Below are positions 1 to 7,781 of a DNA stretch of 37,771 nt, in pieces. Within the stretch, counting starts at the first letter, position 1, and each line of letters opens with the position of its first letter. Source of the DNA: Nocardioides sp. (GTDB lineage: Bacteria; Actinomycetota; Actinomycetes; Propionibacteriales; Nocardioidaceae); NCBI GenBank assembly GCA_017354415.1, contig JAFMQY010000015.1, forward strand, positions 1 to 37,771, given 5' to 3'. Made by a program: the position numbers and the translations under genes. The notes below the pieces were generated by a model. That model had not been told where the DNA came from. It ran no database searches and was given only the letters and a program-made list of their open reading frames with translations.

Positions 1-411
1 GACGACGTGCACCGGCCGGTCCCCGGCGTGCGCGGAGGCCTCGCGCACGGCGGCCGGGACGATCTCGTCGATCCAGTGCTCCATCCCGAGGTTGCGGTCA
101 CGGAAGGAGACCACGCCGTACTCCACGAGGTACGTCGGGCGGCCGGCGTCGACGAAGTGCTCGACCAGCGAGCAGCCACGCCGGAGGTCGTAGCAGAGGG
201 CCGGCGCGGCAAGCGGCGTCACCAGCAGCAACGGGTCGCCCTGGTCGCGGACGTGGTGGGACGGACGGTAGTGGTAGACCGCGCGGAGCGGTCCCTCGTC
301 GATCAGGGTGCGCGGCATCGGCCGGAGGTCGGCCAGGCCGCCGTAGACGATGCGGTGGGCGATGTTGCCGGCGGCGGACACGACCTGATCAGGCTTCGGG
401 ATCAGGTCCAC
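1..411 (-). CDS. PhaC-like alpha/beta hydrolase (5' part, runs off left edge)
   Basis: The minus strand from a GTG at 411 reads 137 codons without a stop and leaves the window. It resembles the N-terminal half of actinobacterial alpha/beta hydrolases of the polyhydroxyalkanoate synthase (PhaC) superfamily: a strand-rich segment LLLVTPLAAPALCYDL, then a Leu/Val-rich stretch reaching GRPTYLVEYG, then a segment with FRDRNLGMEHWIDEIVPAA. The nucleophile elbow lies beyond the window edge, so catalytic residues cannot be checked and the acyl substrate is unknown. GTG 411 is chosen because the conserved sequence begins just after it and I saw no ATG nearby in frame. It is co-directional with otsA, 206 bases downstream of the otsA stop, so it may have its own promoter. 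Confidence 0.6.
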   Translation of the reverse strand, partial: MDLIPKPDQVVSAAGNIAHRIVYGGLADLRPMPRTLIDEGPLRAVYHYRPSHHVRDQGDPLLLVTPLAAPALCYDLRRGCSLVEHFVDAGRPTYLVEYGVVSFRDRNLGMEHWIDEIVPAAVREASAHAGDRPVHVV

Positions 412-617
412 GAGCCGAAAATACCCCCCACGTGGATCGGCCGACGCGGTGCAGGTGGCGGCACGAGACAGAGTGCTCCGGGCCTCGTGTGACGGAGGGA
501 CGAACGAGCCGGCGCGGAGAAGATGCCCCGACCCGCGCCGGCTCCATGGCGTTCGCGCGCCACACCGGGCCCAACGAGAGCCGTCCGAGGTAGTTACGGC
601 TGCGGGGTCACGCAGGT

Positions 618-2057
618 TCACGCCGTGAGGGTCGGCTTCAGCTTCTTGCCGTGCGGCGGCCGCACCTCGTCGAGCTCGTCGAGGAACGCCTTCGCCCACG
701 CGGCCACGTCGGCCTGCCGGACCGTCCTGCGCATCGCCCGCATCCGTCGCTGCCGGTCCCGCGGGTCGGCCGTCGCGGCCGCGAGCAGGGCGGCCTTCAT
801 CCCGTTCAGGTCGTAGGGGTTGACCTGCCAGGCCTGTCGCAGCTCGGCCGCGGCACCGGCGAACTCCGAGAGCACGAGCGCGCCGTTCTCGTCGTACCGA
901 CAGGCGACGTACTCCTTGGCCACGAGGTTCATGCCGTCGCGGTACGGCGTCACCACCATCACGTCAGCGGCGCGGTAGAGGGCAGCCATCTCCTCGCGGG
1001 GGTATGACGAGTGCAGGTAGCTGATCGCCGGACGCCCGATCCGGCCGTAGTCGCCGTTGATGTGGCCGACCAGGCGGTCGATCTCGTCGCGGAGCACGCG
1101 GTACTCCTCGACGTTCTCCCGGGACGGGGTCGCGACCTGCACGAACACGGAGTCCTCGACGTCGAGCTCCCCGTCACGGAGCAGCTCGCTGAAGGCCCGC
1201 AGCCGGGAGTAGATGCCCTTGGTGTAGTCGAGCCGATCGATCCCGAGGAAGACGGTGCCCGGGTCGCCGAGCTGCTTGCGGATCGACGCCGCCCGGTCCT
1301 GGACCGACGCCGACTTCGCGAGCCGGGCGAACCCCTCGTAGTCGATCGAGATGGGGAACGCCTCCGCCCGCACCGTGCGGTTGTCGGGCAGGTAGACCAG
1401 GTCGCGGTGGGTCTTGTGGCCGACCCTCTGACGTACCAGCCGGACGAAGTTGGCAGCGCCGCCGGGCAGCTGGAATCCGACCAGGTCGGCGCCGAGCAGC
1501 CCCTCGAGGATCTGTCGCCGCCACGGAAGCTGCTGGAAGAGCTCTGCCGGCGGGAACGGGATGTGGAGGAAGAACCCGATCCGCAGGTCGGGGCGCAGCT
1601 CGCGGAGCAGCTGGGGCACGAGCTGGAGCTGGTAGTCCTGCACCCACACGGTCGCGTTCTCGGCTGCGTTCGCGGCAGCCCTCTCGGCGAAGCGGCGGTT
1701 GACGTCGACGTAGCTGTCCCACCACTCCCGGTGGAACTCCGGCTTGGCGACCAGGTCGTGGTACAGCGGCCAGATCGTGGCGTTGCTGAAACCTTCGTAG
1801 AACCGCTCCACCTCCAGGGCCGACAAGGCGATGGGGACGAGCGTCATCCCGTCGTGCTCGAACGGCTCCCCGTCGACGTCGGTGCCCCCCGGCCAGCCCA
1901 CCCAGACGCCCTCGTTGGCACGCATGATCGGCTCGAGCGCGGTCACCAGCCCGCCGGGCGACACCCGCCACTCAGAGCTGCCGTCGTCGTGGGTGACCCG
2001 GTCCACCGGCAGGCGGTTGGCCACGATGACGAGCTCGGCCGAACCGTTCGTGGTCAC
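618..2057 (-). CDS. otsA: Trehalose-6-phosphate synthase (GT20)
   Basis: A full-length retaining glycosyltransferase of 479 aa that makes trehalose 6-phosphate from a nucleoside-diphosphate glucose and glucose 6-phosphate in the cytoplasm, the first step of the OtsA-OtsB trehalose route. Family landmarks occur in order: IVANRLPV (11-18), the GGL acceptor loop (35-37), WPLYH (96-100), DYQLQLVP (141-148), HIPFP (165-169), the donor-site RLDYTKG (275-281) and [11 protein letters not shown] (374-384). Length is normal and no key residue looks missing. The partner otsB lies about 2.1 kb away on the other strand rather than in an operon with it, so the two are probably transcribed separately. The ATG at 2057 is followed closely by the conserved beta strand, which supports this start. 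Confidence 0.95.
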   Translation of the reverse strand: MTTNGSAELVIVANRLPVDRVTHDDGSSEWRVSPGGLVTALEPIMRANEGVWVGWPGGTDVDGEPFEHDGMTLVPIALSALEVERFYEGFSNATIWPLYHDLVAKPEFHREWWDSYVDVNRRFAERAAANAAENATVWVQDYQLQLVPQLLRELRPDLRIGFFLHIPFPPAELFQQLPWRRQILEGLLGADLVGFQLPGGAANFVRLVRQRVGHKTHRDLVYLPDNRTVRAEAFPISIDYEGFARLAKSASVQDRAASIRKQLGDPGTVFLGIDRLDYTKGIYSRLRAFSELLRDGELDVEDSVFVQVATPSRENVEEYRVLRDEIDRLVGHINGDYGRIGRPAISYLHSSYPREEMAALYRAADVMVVTPYRDGMNLVAKEYVACRYDENGALVLSEFAGAAAELRQAWQVNPYDLNGMKAALLAAATADPRDRQRRMRAMRRTVRQADVAAWAKAFLDELDEVRPPHGKKLKPTLTA

Positions 2058-2108
2058 GTCCCGACCCTATCGAGCGCCTTCGGACCGGGCTTCATCCATG
2101 AAGACGTG

Positions 2109-3146
2109 CTAGGCGTCGGCCGCGTAGCGCACGCCGAGCTGACGGCGTAGGTCGTCCATCACCCCGAGCAGCTCGAGGGTCTGGGCGCGGGGGACCAGGG
2201 GGCTCTCGGTGAGCCCGTCACGGATGCAGTCCTGCACATGTGCGGCCTCGTTGCCCAGACCGGTGCCGAGCACCGGCGAGGGTGGCTCGATCGGCTGCGG
2301 GTCGCCGCCGGTCGGCGTCCACACGGCGTACGGCGGATGGTGGAAGGGGCGCGGCAGCTCGAGGGTGCCCTCGTCCGTCGCGATCGAGGCCGTGCGGGGG
2401 CTGGTCGCCGTCATCGAGGTCGTGAGCGCCGACACCGCTCCGCTCTCGTGGCGCGCCGCCACCACGACATCGATGTCGATCCCGCTCTCGGCGAGGTCGC
2501 CGGTCGCCATCACCTCGGCGAACGGCCCGAGCATGATCCGGGCGAAGGTCAGGGGGTAGATGCCCATGTCCAGCAGCGCGCCGGCGCCGAGGGCGGGGTC
2601 CCAGACGCGCGCACTCTCGTCGTCGCGGGGGACCACGAAGCCCAGGTCGGCGTGCAGCTGCCGCGGGGTGCCGAGCTCGCCGGCGAGCAGCCGGCGCCGG
2701 AGGTCGCGGATCAGCGGGTGGCAGGCCATCCACATGGCCTCCATGCAGAACAGGTCGCCGGCCGAGGCGAACAGCCGCTGGCCGTCCTCGCGGTTGAGCG
2801 TGAGCGGCTTCTCGCAGAGCACCGGCTTGCCGGCGGCGAAGGCCAGTCGGGCGTGCTCGAGGTGGAGGGAGTGCGGGCTCGCGACGTACACGACGTCGAC
2901 GTCGGGGTCCGCCACCAGCGCGTCGTACGACGGGTGCGCGCGGGTCGCCTCGTCGCCCAGGTCGCGGGCGAACGCCGCGGCCGAGCCCTCGGACCGGGAC
3001 CCCACGGCCGCGAACACGGCGCCCGGCACCTCGTGGAGGTTGGTGGCGAAGGCGCGGGCGATCTTCCCGGTGGCGAGGATGCCCCACCTCGTGGTGGGCG
3101 GGGTCCTCGGAGTCGTCGGTGTCGTCGGTGCCGTCACGAGACCCAT
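2109..3146 (-). CDS. Gfo/Idh/MocA-family NAD(P)-dependent oxidoreductase
   Basis: 345 aa from the ATG at 3146. The N-terminal Rossmann fold shows WGILATGKIARAF (21-33), followed by the family's CEKPLTLN motif (111-118), whose Lys is a catalytic/binding residue. The C-terminal half has the alpha/beta dehydrogenase domain with GALLDMGIYPLTFAR. Members oxidise or reduce sugars, inositols or dihydrodiols; this one most resembles the broad trans-1,2-dihydrobenzene-1,2-diol dehydrogenase-like group, and the substrate cannot be read from sequence. A Thr/Pro-rich leader of about 19 residues precedes the fold. A GTG at 3137 is an alternative start, and longer in-frame extensions overlap the DUF3263 gene and are unlikely. 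It ends 51 bases before otsA starts and is co-directional with it. Confidence 0.85.
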   Translation of the reverse strand: MGLVTAPTTPTTPRTPPTTRWGILATGKIARAFATNLHEVPGAVFAAVGSRSEGSAAAFARDLGDEATRAHPSYDALVADPDVDVVYVASPHSLHLEHARLAFAAGKPVLCEKPLTLNREDGQRLFASAGDLFCMEAMWMACHPLIRDLRRRLLAGELGTPRQLHADLGFVVPRDDESARVWDPALGAGALLDMGIYPLTFARIMLGPFAEVMATGDLAESGIDIDVVVAARHESGAVSALTTSMTATSPRTASIATDEGTLELPRPFHHPPYAVWTPTGGDPQPIEPPSPVLGTGLGNEAAHVQDCIRDGLTESPLVPRAQTLELLGVMDDLRRQLGVRYAADA

Positions 3147-3264
3147 CCAGCCGGAACGCGCGACGCGCCGCAACTGAATGACATGCTTGTGATTCCGTTG
3201 CGTAGACTCACCCGCGTCGAGCCCACCTACGCCGACGTACCCAGGGCTCACGAGGGGAGACACG

Positions 3265-3552
3265 ATGGACGCCGCTGCACAGCCCGGCCCCGATCCGGGT
3301 GCCGGTCTGGGTGAGCGCGACCAGGAGATCCTCGAGTTCGAGCGCCAGTGGTGGAAGTACGCCGGGGCCAAGGAGACCGCGATCCGCGAGTCCTTCGACA
3401 TGTCGGCCACGCGGTACTACCAGGTGCTGAACGCGCTGATCGACCGCCCGGAGGCCCTCGCCGCCGATCCGTTGCTGGTACGCCGGCTGCGCCGGATGCG
3501 GGCAGAGCGCCAGCGCGCCCGCTCGGCCCGCCGCCTCGGGTTCGAGGTCTGA
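3265..3552 (+). CDS. DUF3263 protein (small DNA-binding-like)
   Basis: 95 aa. It contains the characteristic DUF3263 sequence: LGERDQEILEFERQWW, then KETAIRESFDMSATRYYQVLN, then an Arg-rich C terminus. The helical pattern (FDMSATRYYQVLNALID) looks like a helix-turn-helix, so DNA binding is a reasonable inference, but no function is established. In mycobacteria the homologue (Rv0430) also sits directly before a LytR_C protein (Rv0431/VirR), and here the next gene starts three bases after the stop. The two are almost certainly co-transcribed and translationally coupled. The 118-base gap to the divergent oxidoreductase must hold both promoters. Confidence 0.85.
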   Translation: MDAAAQPGPDPGAGLGERDQEILEFERQWWKYAGAKETAIRESFDMSATRYYQVLNALIDRPEALAADPLLVRRLRRMRAERQRARSARRLGFEV

Positions 3553-3555
3553 GGC

Positions 3556-4101
3556 GTGGTCAAGGCACGGCTCGACCAGCGGGGGGTCGTGTTCCCCTCG
3601 CCGGTGATGATCCTGTCCATCGTCGCGGTCGCGATGGCGGGTGTCGCCTGGGTCGCCACCCGGCACCACGAGCCGACCGAGCGGCTCGTGTCCCCGTCGT
3701 CCCAGCACTCGCCGAGCGCCCCCCCGGCGACCCACCACGTGCCGCGCACGAGCCACCAGCATCGCCATCCGCAGAAGAAGCAGCAGCAGCACCAGCCGCC
3801 GAAGGCGGTCGTCGACCGGTCGAAGGTCGTGGTCGCAGTCTTCAACAACTCCCAGATCACCGGTCTGGCCGGCCAGGTCGCCGTCCGGGCCGCGCAGGCG
3901 GGATGGCAGGTCGTCGGCTCGGACAACTGGTACGGCACCATCCCCGCCTCGACGGTCTACTACCCGCCCCAGCTGGCCAAGGCCGGGCACCTGCTCGCGC
4001 TCGACCTCGGCATCCATCGCACGATGCCGGCGGTCGCACCGATGGGGATGGACCGGCTGACGGTCATCCTGACCGGGCCGCTGGCCGCGCCCACGGGCTG
4101 A
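3556..4101 (+). CDS. LytR_C-domain membrane-anchored protein (VirR-like)
   Basis: 181 aa from a GTG three bases after the DUF3263 stop. One N-terminal transmembrane segment (about 16-34) is followed by a His/Gln/Pro/Lys-rich low-complexity linker (about 48-84) and a C-terminal LytR_C domain (about 88-175) with VVVAVFNNSQITGLAG and GWQVVGSDNW, as in the extracellular C-terminal domain of cell-envelope LCP-type proteins. No LCP catalytic domain is present. Domain content and the DUF3263 partner match mycobacterial Rv0431 (VirR), which affects envelope integrity and vesicle release, so an envelope role outside the membrane is inferred. The His-rich linker might bind metal; this is only a possibility. 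Confidence 0.8.
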   Translation: MVKARLDQRGVVFPSPVMILSIVAVAMAGVAWVATRHHEPTERLVSPSSQHSPSAPPATHHVPRTSHQHRHPQKKQQQHQPPKAVVDRSKVVVAVFNNSQITGLAGQVAVRAAQAGWQVVGSDNWYGTIPASTVYYPPQLAKAGHLLALDLGIHRTMPAVAPMGMDRLTVILTGPLAAPTG

Positions 4102-4169
4102 CCGTCCCCTCCGGAGTCCGTCTCCGACCCGTCGTCGGTTCCGGGTCCCGGCATGACAGGGTGAGGGTC

Positions 4170-5006
4170 GTGCCATTCACGTCGACCGAGGCCGAGGCGA
4201 GGTACGCCGCGCTGGTCGAGGCTGCGGGGTCGGCGGTGGTCGGACTGGACTTCGACGGCACCCTGGCCCCGATCGTCGACGACCCCGACCAGGCGCACAT
4301 CCACCCCGACGCCCCCGAGGTGCTGATGGACCTGTCCGCGGTCGTCCGCGCGGTCGCGGTCATCACCGGGAGACCGGCCCGCAAGGTTCTCGCCCTGGGC
4401 GGTCTGGACGAGGTGGGGGCCGAGATCGGGGGCACCGGGCGGGAGCTGTTCGTCTTCGGCCAGTACGGCCACGAGCGCTGGAGCTCGACCCACCGCCGGG
4501 TGGTGACGCCACGGCCGCCGCAGGGGCTGTCCGGCTTCCTGCGCGAGCTGCCCCAGGCGTTGCGTGCGGCCGAGGCCGGTGACGCGTTCGTCGAGGACAA
4601 GGGGCTCGCGTTCGCCGTACACACCCGGCGGCTCGAGGACCCGGCCGGTGCCTACCGGCGGCTCGAGCCGGTGCTCCGGGACCTCGCCGACCGCTACGAC
4701 CTCGTGGTCGAGCCCGGCCGCCACGTGATCGAGGTGCGCTCGCCCGGCATGGACAAGGGCGTGGTCGTGCGCACCCTCGCCCAGGAGCTCGACGCGGGGG
4801 GCTTCGTGTTCGCCGGTGACGACCTCGGCGACGTCGATGCGTTCGAGGCGGTCTCCGAGCTGCGCAAGGAGGGGCTGCCCACCCTGCTGGTCTGCTCGGA
4901 CTCCGACGAGGTGAGCGCGCTGGTCTCGCGCTCCGACGTCGTGGTGCACGGGCCCGAGGGGGTACTCGACCTGCTGCGTCAGCTCATCCGCGACGCGCAG
5001 GGTTGA
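4170..5006 (+). CDS. otsB: Trehalose-6-phosphate phosphatase (HAD superfamily)
   Basis: 278 aa. It removes phosphate from trehalose 6-phosphate to give trehalose, the second step after OtsA. HAD motif I is DFDGTL (27-32) with the nucleophile and acid/base aspartates. The TPP-specific segments GQYGHE (97-102) and EDKGLA (142-147), the motif III Lys region MDKG (194-197) and motif IV GDDLGD (216-221) follow. The start is a GTG: 4170 puts a GAGGG close upstream, and 4161 is an in-frame alternative adding three residues. The 68-base gap after the LytR_C gene contains no clear terminator, so read-through from the upstream pair is possible. Confidence 0.93.
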   Translation: MPFTSTEAEARYAALVEAAGSAVVGLDFDGTLAPIVDDPDQAHIHPDAPEVLMDLSAVVRAVAVITGRPARKVLALGGLDEVGAEIGGTGRELFVFGQYGHERWSSTHRRVVTPRPPQGLSGFLRELPQALRAAEAGDAFVEDKGLAFAVHTRRLEDPAGAYRRLEPVLRDLADRYDLVVEPGRHVIEVRSPGMDKGVVVRTLAQELDAGGFVFAGDDLGDVDAFEAVSELRKEGLPTLLVCSDSDEVSALVSRSDVVVHGPEGVLDLLRQLIRDAQG

Positions 5007-5031
5007 CTCCGCGGTCTTCTCGGTACGTGAG

Positions 5032-5048
5032 ACATGCGGCCAGCATGT
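5032..5048. promoter_or_regulatory. Short inverted repeat upstream of the riboswitch transcript
   Basis: ACATGC-GGCCA-GCATGT: 6-bp perfect arms around a 5-base centre, about 34 bases upstream of a TAnnnT -10-like hexamer (TAGGGT, 5082-5087). The position would suit an activator or repressor site for the riboswitch promoter. A chance palindrome of this size in GC-rich DNA cannot be excluded. Confidence 0.3.
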
Positions 5049-5081
5049 GGACACGACGTGGGGGCCCGCGCTCCGGCTCTC

Positions 5082-5087
5082 TAGGGT
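5082..5087 (+). promoter_or_regulatory. Putative -10 box for the SAM-riboswitch transcript
   Basis: TAGGGT fits the actinobacterial TAnnnT -10 pattern and lies 8 bases before the first base of the riboswitch P1 helix (5096), so the transcript would begin almost exactly at the aptamer. No good -35 hexamer is seen at the usual spacing. Confidence 0.4.
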
Positions 5088-5095
5088 GGGGATCG

Positions 5096-5241
5096 CTCAT
5101 CGAGAGGGACTGAGGGAAACGGCCCGTTGACGTCCCGGCAACCGCCGCGAGCCTCCCGTCGTACACAGGACACGGGTACGACGGTCGTGGAAGCAGGTGC
5201 CAATTCCGTCCCGTGGCGAGGGTCGCCCCGGGGAAGATGAG
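5096..5241 (+). ncRNA. SAM-I (S-box) riboswitch
   Basis: All conserved blocks of the SAM-I aptamer are readable: the P1 5' strand CTCATC (5096-5101), GAGAGGGACTGAGGGAAA, CGGCCCGTTGACGTCCCGGCAACC (in two pieces), the joining region GGTGCCAATTCC (around 5197-5208) and the P1 3' strand GATGAG (5236-5241), which pairs perfectly with CTCATC. It lies directly before a strong AAGGAGGT ribosome site (5242-5249) of the threonine-synthase-family gene. No poly-U terminator follows P1. GGAG in the ribosome site can pair with CTCC (5252-5255) just before the ATG, so SAM may control translation initiation; this platform is inferred. SAM-I elements regulate methionine and sulfur metabolism, which bears on the function of the next two genes. 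Confidence 0.92.
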
Positions 5242-5255
5242 AAGGAGGTATCTCC

Positions 5256-6575
5256 ATGAGCGCCGCGGTCACCGAGGCCCACACCGGGTCGTCCGCCCCA
5301 CAGGGGGCTCTAGCACCCTCTCGTGCGGACGACCGATCACTGCGGGACGGTGCGTTCGGCCACGCCCGGGCGCTCTCGTGCCGCGAGTGCGGCCACGAGA
5401 TCGCACTCGGCCCGCACTACGCGTGTCCCGAGTGCTTCGGGCCGCTCGAGGTGGCCTACGACTTCCCGCTGGTCACCCGCGAGCAGATCGCCGCGGGACC
5501 GCGCAACATCTGGCGCTACCAGCCGCTCCTCCCCGTGCCGACGGACATCACGGAGAGCCCCAGCACCGAGCCCGGCTTCACCCGGCTGCTGCGCGCGGAC
5601 AATCTCGCGCGCGAGCTCTGCCTGGAGCGGCTCTGGGTGAAGGACGACTCCACCAACCCGACGAACTCCTTCAAGGACCGGGTCGTTGCCTGCGCCCTGA
5701 GCGCCGCCCGCGAGCTGGGTGCGAAGGTGTTCGCCTGTCCGAGCACCGGCAACCTGGCCAACGCCGTGGCCGCTGCCGGTGCCAGGGCCGGGATCAAGAC
5801 GGTGGTCTTCATCCCCAGCGACCTCGAGCGTCCCAAGCAGGTGAACTCCGCGATCTACACCGAGAACCTCGTGGCGGTGAACGGCACGTACGACGACGTC
5901 AACCGCCTCGCCTCGGAGATCGCCGGCGAGGAGGAGGGCTGGGCGTTCGTGAACGTCAACGTGCGCCCGTTCTACGCCGAGGGCTCCAAGACCCTCGGCT
6001 TCGAGATCGCCGAGCAGCTCGGCTGGCGCCTCCCCGACCAGGTCGTGATCCCGGTCGCCTCGGGCTCGCAGCTGACCAAGGTGGAGAAGGGGTTCCGGGA
6101 GCTGATCGCGCTCGGTCTGGTCGAGGACAAGCCCTACAAGATCTTCGGGGCGCAGGCGACCGGCTGCTCGCCTGTCGCCACGGCGTACAAGGGCGGGACC
6201 GACGCCATCCGCCCGGTCAAGCCGGACACCATCGCCAAGAGCCTGGCGATCGGCAACCCCGCCGACGGCATCTACGTGCTCGACATCTGTCGGCGGACCG
6301 GGGGAGCGGTCGAGGACGTCAGCGACGACGAGGTGCGCGCCGGGATCCTGCTCCTGGCCCGCACCGAGGGGATCTTCACCGAGACCGCCGGCGGTACGAC
6401 CGTCGCCTGCCTGAAGAAGCTGGTCGAGACCGGGCAGCTCGACCCGACGCAGGAGACCGTCGTGATCAACACCGGCATGGGCCTGAAGACCCTCGACGCC
6501 GTCGGCGGGGCGGTCGGTCCCGCGGCCACCATCGACCCGTCGTACGCTGCCTTCAGCGCCACCGGCATCGCCTGA
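5256..6575 (+). CDS. thrC: Threonine synthase-family PLP enzyme, probable homocysteine synthase (MetM-like)
   Basis: 439 aa, fold type II PLP enzyme. An N-terminal zinc ribbon is visible (Cys42, Cys45, Cys57, Cys60), as in archaeal/actinobacterial threonine synthases. The PLP lysine is Lys140 in NPTNSFKDR, and the phosphate-binding region carries CPSTGNLANAVAA and PVASGSQLTK. By sequence alone it would be called ThrC (O-phosphohomoserine to threonine). Two context features argue otherwise: a SAM-I riboswitch controls it, and the next gene encodes a ubiquitin-like sulfur carrier ending in Gly-Gly. That pairing matches the MetM/MetO route I recall from Streptomyces, in which a ThrC homologue makes homocysteine from O-phosphohomoserine using a protein thiocarboxylate. 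The ATG at 5256 follows a strong ribosome site. Confidence 0.9.
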   Translation: MSAAVTEAHTGSSAPQGALAPSRADDRSLRDGAFGHARALSCRECGHEIALGPHYACPECFGPLEVAYDFPLVTREQIAAGPRNIWRYQPLLPVPTDITESPSTEPGFTRLLRADNLARELCLERLWVKDDSTNPTNSFKDRVVACALSAARELGAKVFACPSTGNLANAVAAAGARAGIKTVVFIPSDLERPKQVNSAIYTENLVAVNGTYDDVNRLASEIAGEEEGWAFVNVNVRPFYAEGSKTLGFEIAEQLGWRLPDQVVIPVASGSQLTKVEKGFRELIALGLVEDKPYKIFGAQATGCSPVATAYKGGTDAIRPVKPDTIAKSLAIGNPADGIYVLDICRRTGGAVEDVSDDEVRAGILLLARTEGIFTETAGGTTVACLKKLVETGQLDPTQETVVINTGMGLKTLDAVGGAVGPAATIDPSYAAFSATGIA

Positions 6576-6584
6576 CGTCAGGCG
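6569..6584. repeat. 16-bp perfect palindrome over the thrC-like stop codon
   Basis: CGCCTGACGTCAGGCG is perfectly self-complementary with no loop and includes the TGA stop (6573-6575). As RNA it could form only a strained hairpin with 4-6 bp, so a DNA-binding site or chance is as likely as a terminator. Confidence 0.3.
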
Positions 6585-6594
6585 GCTGCTGCGA

Positions 6595-6653
6595 TAGTCC
6601 GTGACGAACGTCATTCGAAATCGCCGGTTCCGGCTGATGTTCGTCACGGACTA
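6595..6653. repeat. 59-bp palindromic element, copy A
   Basis: Arms of 16 bases (6595-6610, TAGTCCGTGACGAACG; 6638-6653) flank 27 internal bases. Pairing extends to 19 bp with one G-U wobble. Relative to copies B and C, arm position 7 is C to G and position 15 is A to C, and both are matched by complementary changes in the other arm. It lies between the thrC-like gene and the sulfur-carrier gene, inside what should be one operon, so it may act as an attenuator or mRNA-processing hairpin that sets their ratio. Confidence 0.8.
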
Positions 6654-6674
6654 CCCACCCGAGGAGGAGTCCCC

Positions 6675-6950
6675 ATGAGCGTGTCCGTCCGCATCCCGAC
6701 CATCCTGCGCACCTACACCGGGGGCGAGTCGGAGGTCTCCGCGAACGGCGACACCCTGGCCGCCGTGTTGGACGACCTGGACAGCAACTACGCGGGCATC
6801 AAGGGGAGGATCGTCGACGAGCAGGGCGAGCTGCGCCGGTTCGTCAACGTGTACGTCGGCAACGATGACGTCCGCTTCCTGGACAACCTGGACACCAACA
6901 CCCCCGAGGGCACCCAGATCTCGGTGATCCCGGCGGTCGCCGGCGGGTGA
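6675..6950 (+). CDS. MoaD/ThiS-family sulfur carrier protein (MetO-like)
   Basis: 91 aa ubiquitin-fold protein. It starts VSVRIPTILRTYTGG, has the central LDDLDSNYAGIKGRIVDEQGELRRFVNVYVG typical of MoaD/CysO proteins, and ends in VIPAVAGG, the C-terminal Gly-Gly that is adenylated and converted to a thiocarboxylate. It shares the SAM-riboswitch-controlled upstream region with the thrC-like gene, so the likely role is to deliver sulfide sulfur for homocysteine formation rather than for molybdopterin or thiamine. No moeB/mec-type partner lies in the window, so the activating enzyme must be elsewhere. A GAGGAGGAG ribosome site precedes the ATG. CysO-like cysteine biosynthesis is the main alternative. 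Confidence 0.88.
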   Translation: MSVSVRIPTILRTYTGGESEVSANGDTLAAVLDDLDSNYAGIKGRIVDEQGELRRFVNVYVGNDDVRFLDNLDTNTPEGTQISVIPAVAGG

Positions 6951-6977
6951 GGTTGGCCTCAGCGCGAGACTGGTCGC

Positions 6978-7781
6978 GTGCTCGACCATCTCGCGCCGGC
7001 CCGGCGCCGAGTGGTGCTCGGGTTGATCGGCCTGGCGTGCCTGGCGGTGGTGGCGATCGTCGCCGGGGTCGCGGTGCCGCGCCTGGTCGGCTCCGACCCG
7101 CAGGTCAACCCGGTCGCGCAGAAGGCACAGCCGCCGGTGCTGCTCGTCCCCGGGTACGGCGGGAGCACCGGCGACCTGCAGCCGCTCGCCGCCGCGCTGC
7201 GCGCGTCCGGGCGGGACGTGAGCATCGTCCAGCTCGCGGGCAACGGCACGGGCGACCTCAACCTCCAGGCCGCCGTGCTCCAGAGCGCCGTACGACGCGT
7301 GGCCGGGCCGGGCGGTTCGGTGGACCTCGTCGGCTACTCGGCAGGCGGCATCGTCGTCCGGCTCTGGGTGCGTGACTTCGATGGCGGGTCCTTCGCCCGC
7401 CGGATCGTCACCCTCGGCTCGCCGCACCACGGCACCGAGCTGGCCTCGCTCGCCACCGACCTGGCGCCGGACCGCTGCCCAGCCGCCTGCCGGCAACTGG
7501 CGACGGGCAGCTCGCTGCTCCGCTCGCTGGACGCGGGGGACGAGACGCCGCCCGGGCCGGCATGGGTCGCGATCTGGACCGCCGACGACCGCGTCTCCAC
7601 GCCTCCCGACACCGCGACCCTCTCGGGGGCCCTGGACGTGGAGGTGCAGCACGTGTGTCCGGGCCACCACGTCACCCACGGGCAGCTGCCGGGCGACCCG
7701 GTCGTGATGGCGATGGTGCTCGACGAGCTCCGTCCCACACCGCCGCGGATGCCGCCCGCATCGGTGTGTCTCAGTCGGTGA
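6978..7781 (+). CDS. Membrane-anchored lipase/esterase (alpha/beta hydrolase)
   Basis: 267 aa from a GTG 28 bases after the sulfur-carrier stop. One N-terminal transmembrane helix or uncleaved signal (about 11-34) is followed by PPVLLVPGYGGSTGDL, the oxyanion-side strand and loop of class-2 triacylglycerol lipases, then the nucleophile elbow GYSAGG (119-124, Ser121). LGSPHHGTELASLA is also typical of these lipases. Asp in TADDRV and a His in GHHVTH are the likely rest of the triad. It probably acts outside the membrane on lipids or esters. The gene converges on the ABC permease with an 11-base overlap (7771-7781). A link to the sulfur genes is not evident. Confidence 0.82.
   Translation: MLDHLAPARRRVVLGLIGLACLAVVAIVAGVAVPRLVGSDPQVNPVAQKAQPPVLLVPGYGGSTGDLQPLAAALRASGRDVSIVQLAGNGTGDLNLQAAVLQSAVRRVAGPGGSVDLVGYSAGGIVVRLWVRDFDGGSFARRIVTLGSPHHGTELASLATDLAPDRCPAACRQLATGSSLLRSLDAGDETPPGPAWVAIWTADDRVSTPPDTATLSGALDVEVQHVCPGHHVTHGQLPGDPVVMAMVLDELRPTPPRMPPASVCLSR

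Noticed and set aside
1011-2150. Long plus-strand open frame opposite otsA
   Set aside because: It is the complement shadow of a strongly conserved glycosyltransferase gene and its translation is low-complexity Val/Arg/Asp-rich without any family motif. High-GC codon bias creates such frames throughout this window.
3348-4169. Upstream extension of the otsB frame
   Set aside because: The extension overlaps the DUF3263 and LytR_C genes in another frame and reads as Arg/Pro-rich sequence; the phosphatase homology begins only after GTG 4170.
5032-5255. SAM-IV riboswitch instead of SAM-I
   Set aside because: SAM-IV is common in actinobacteria, but the GGTGCCAATTCC block and the CTCATC/GATGAG P1 helix at both ends match SAM-I.
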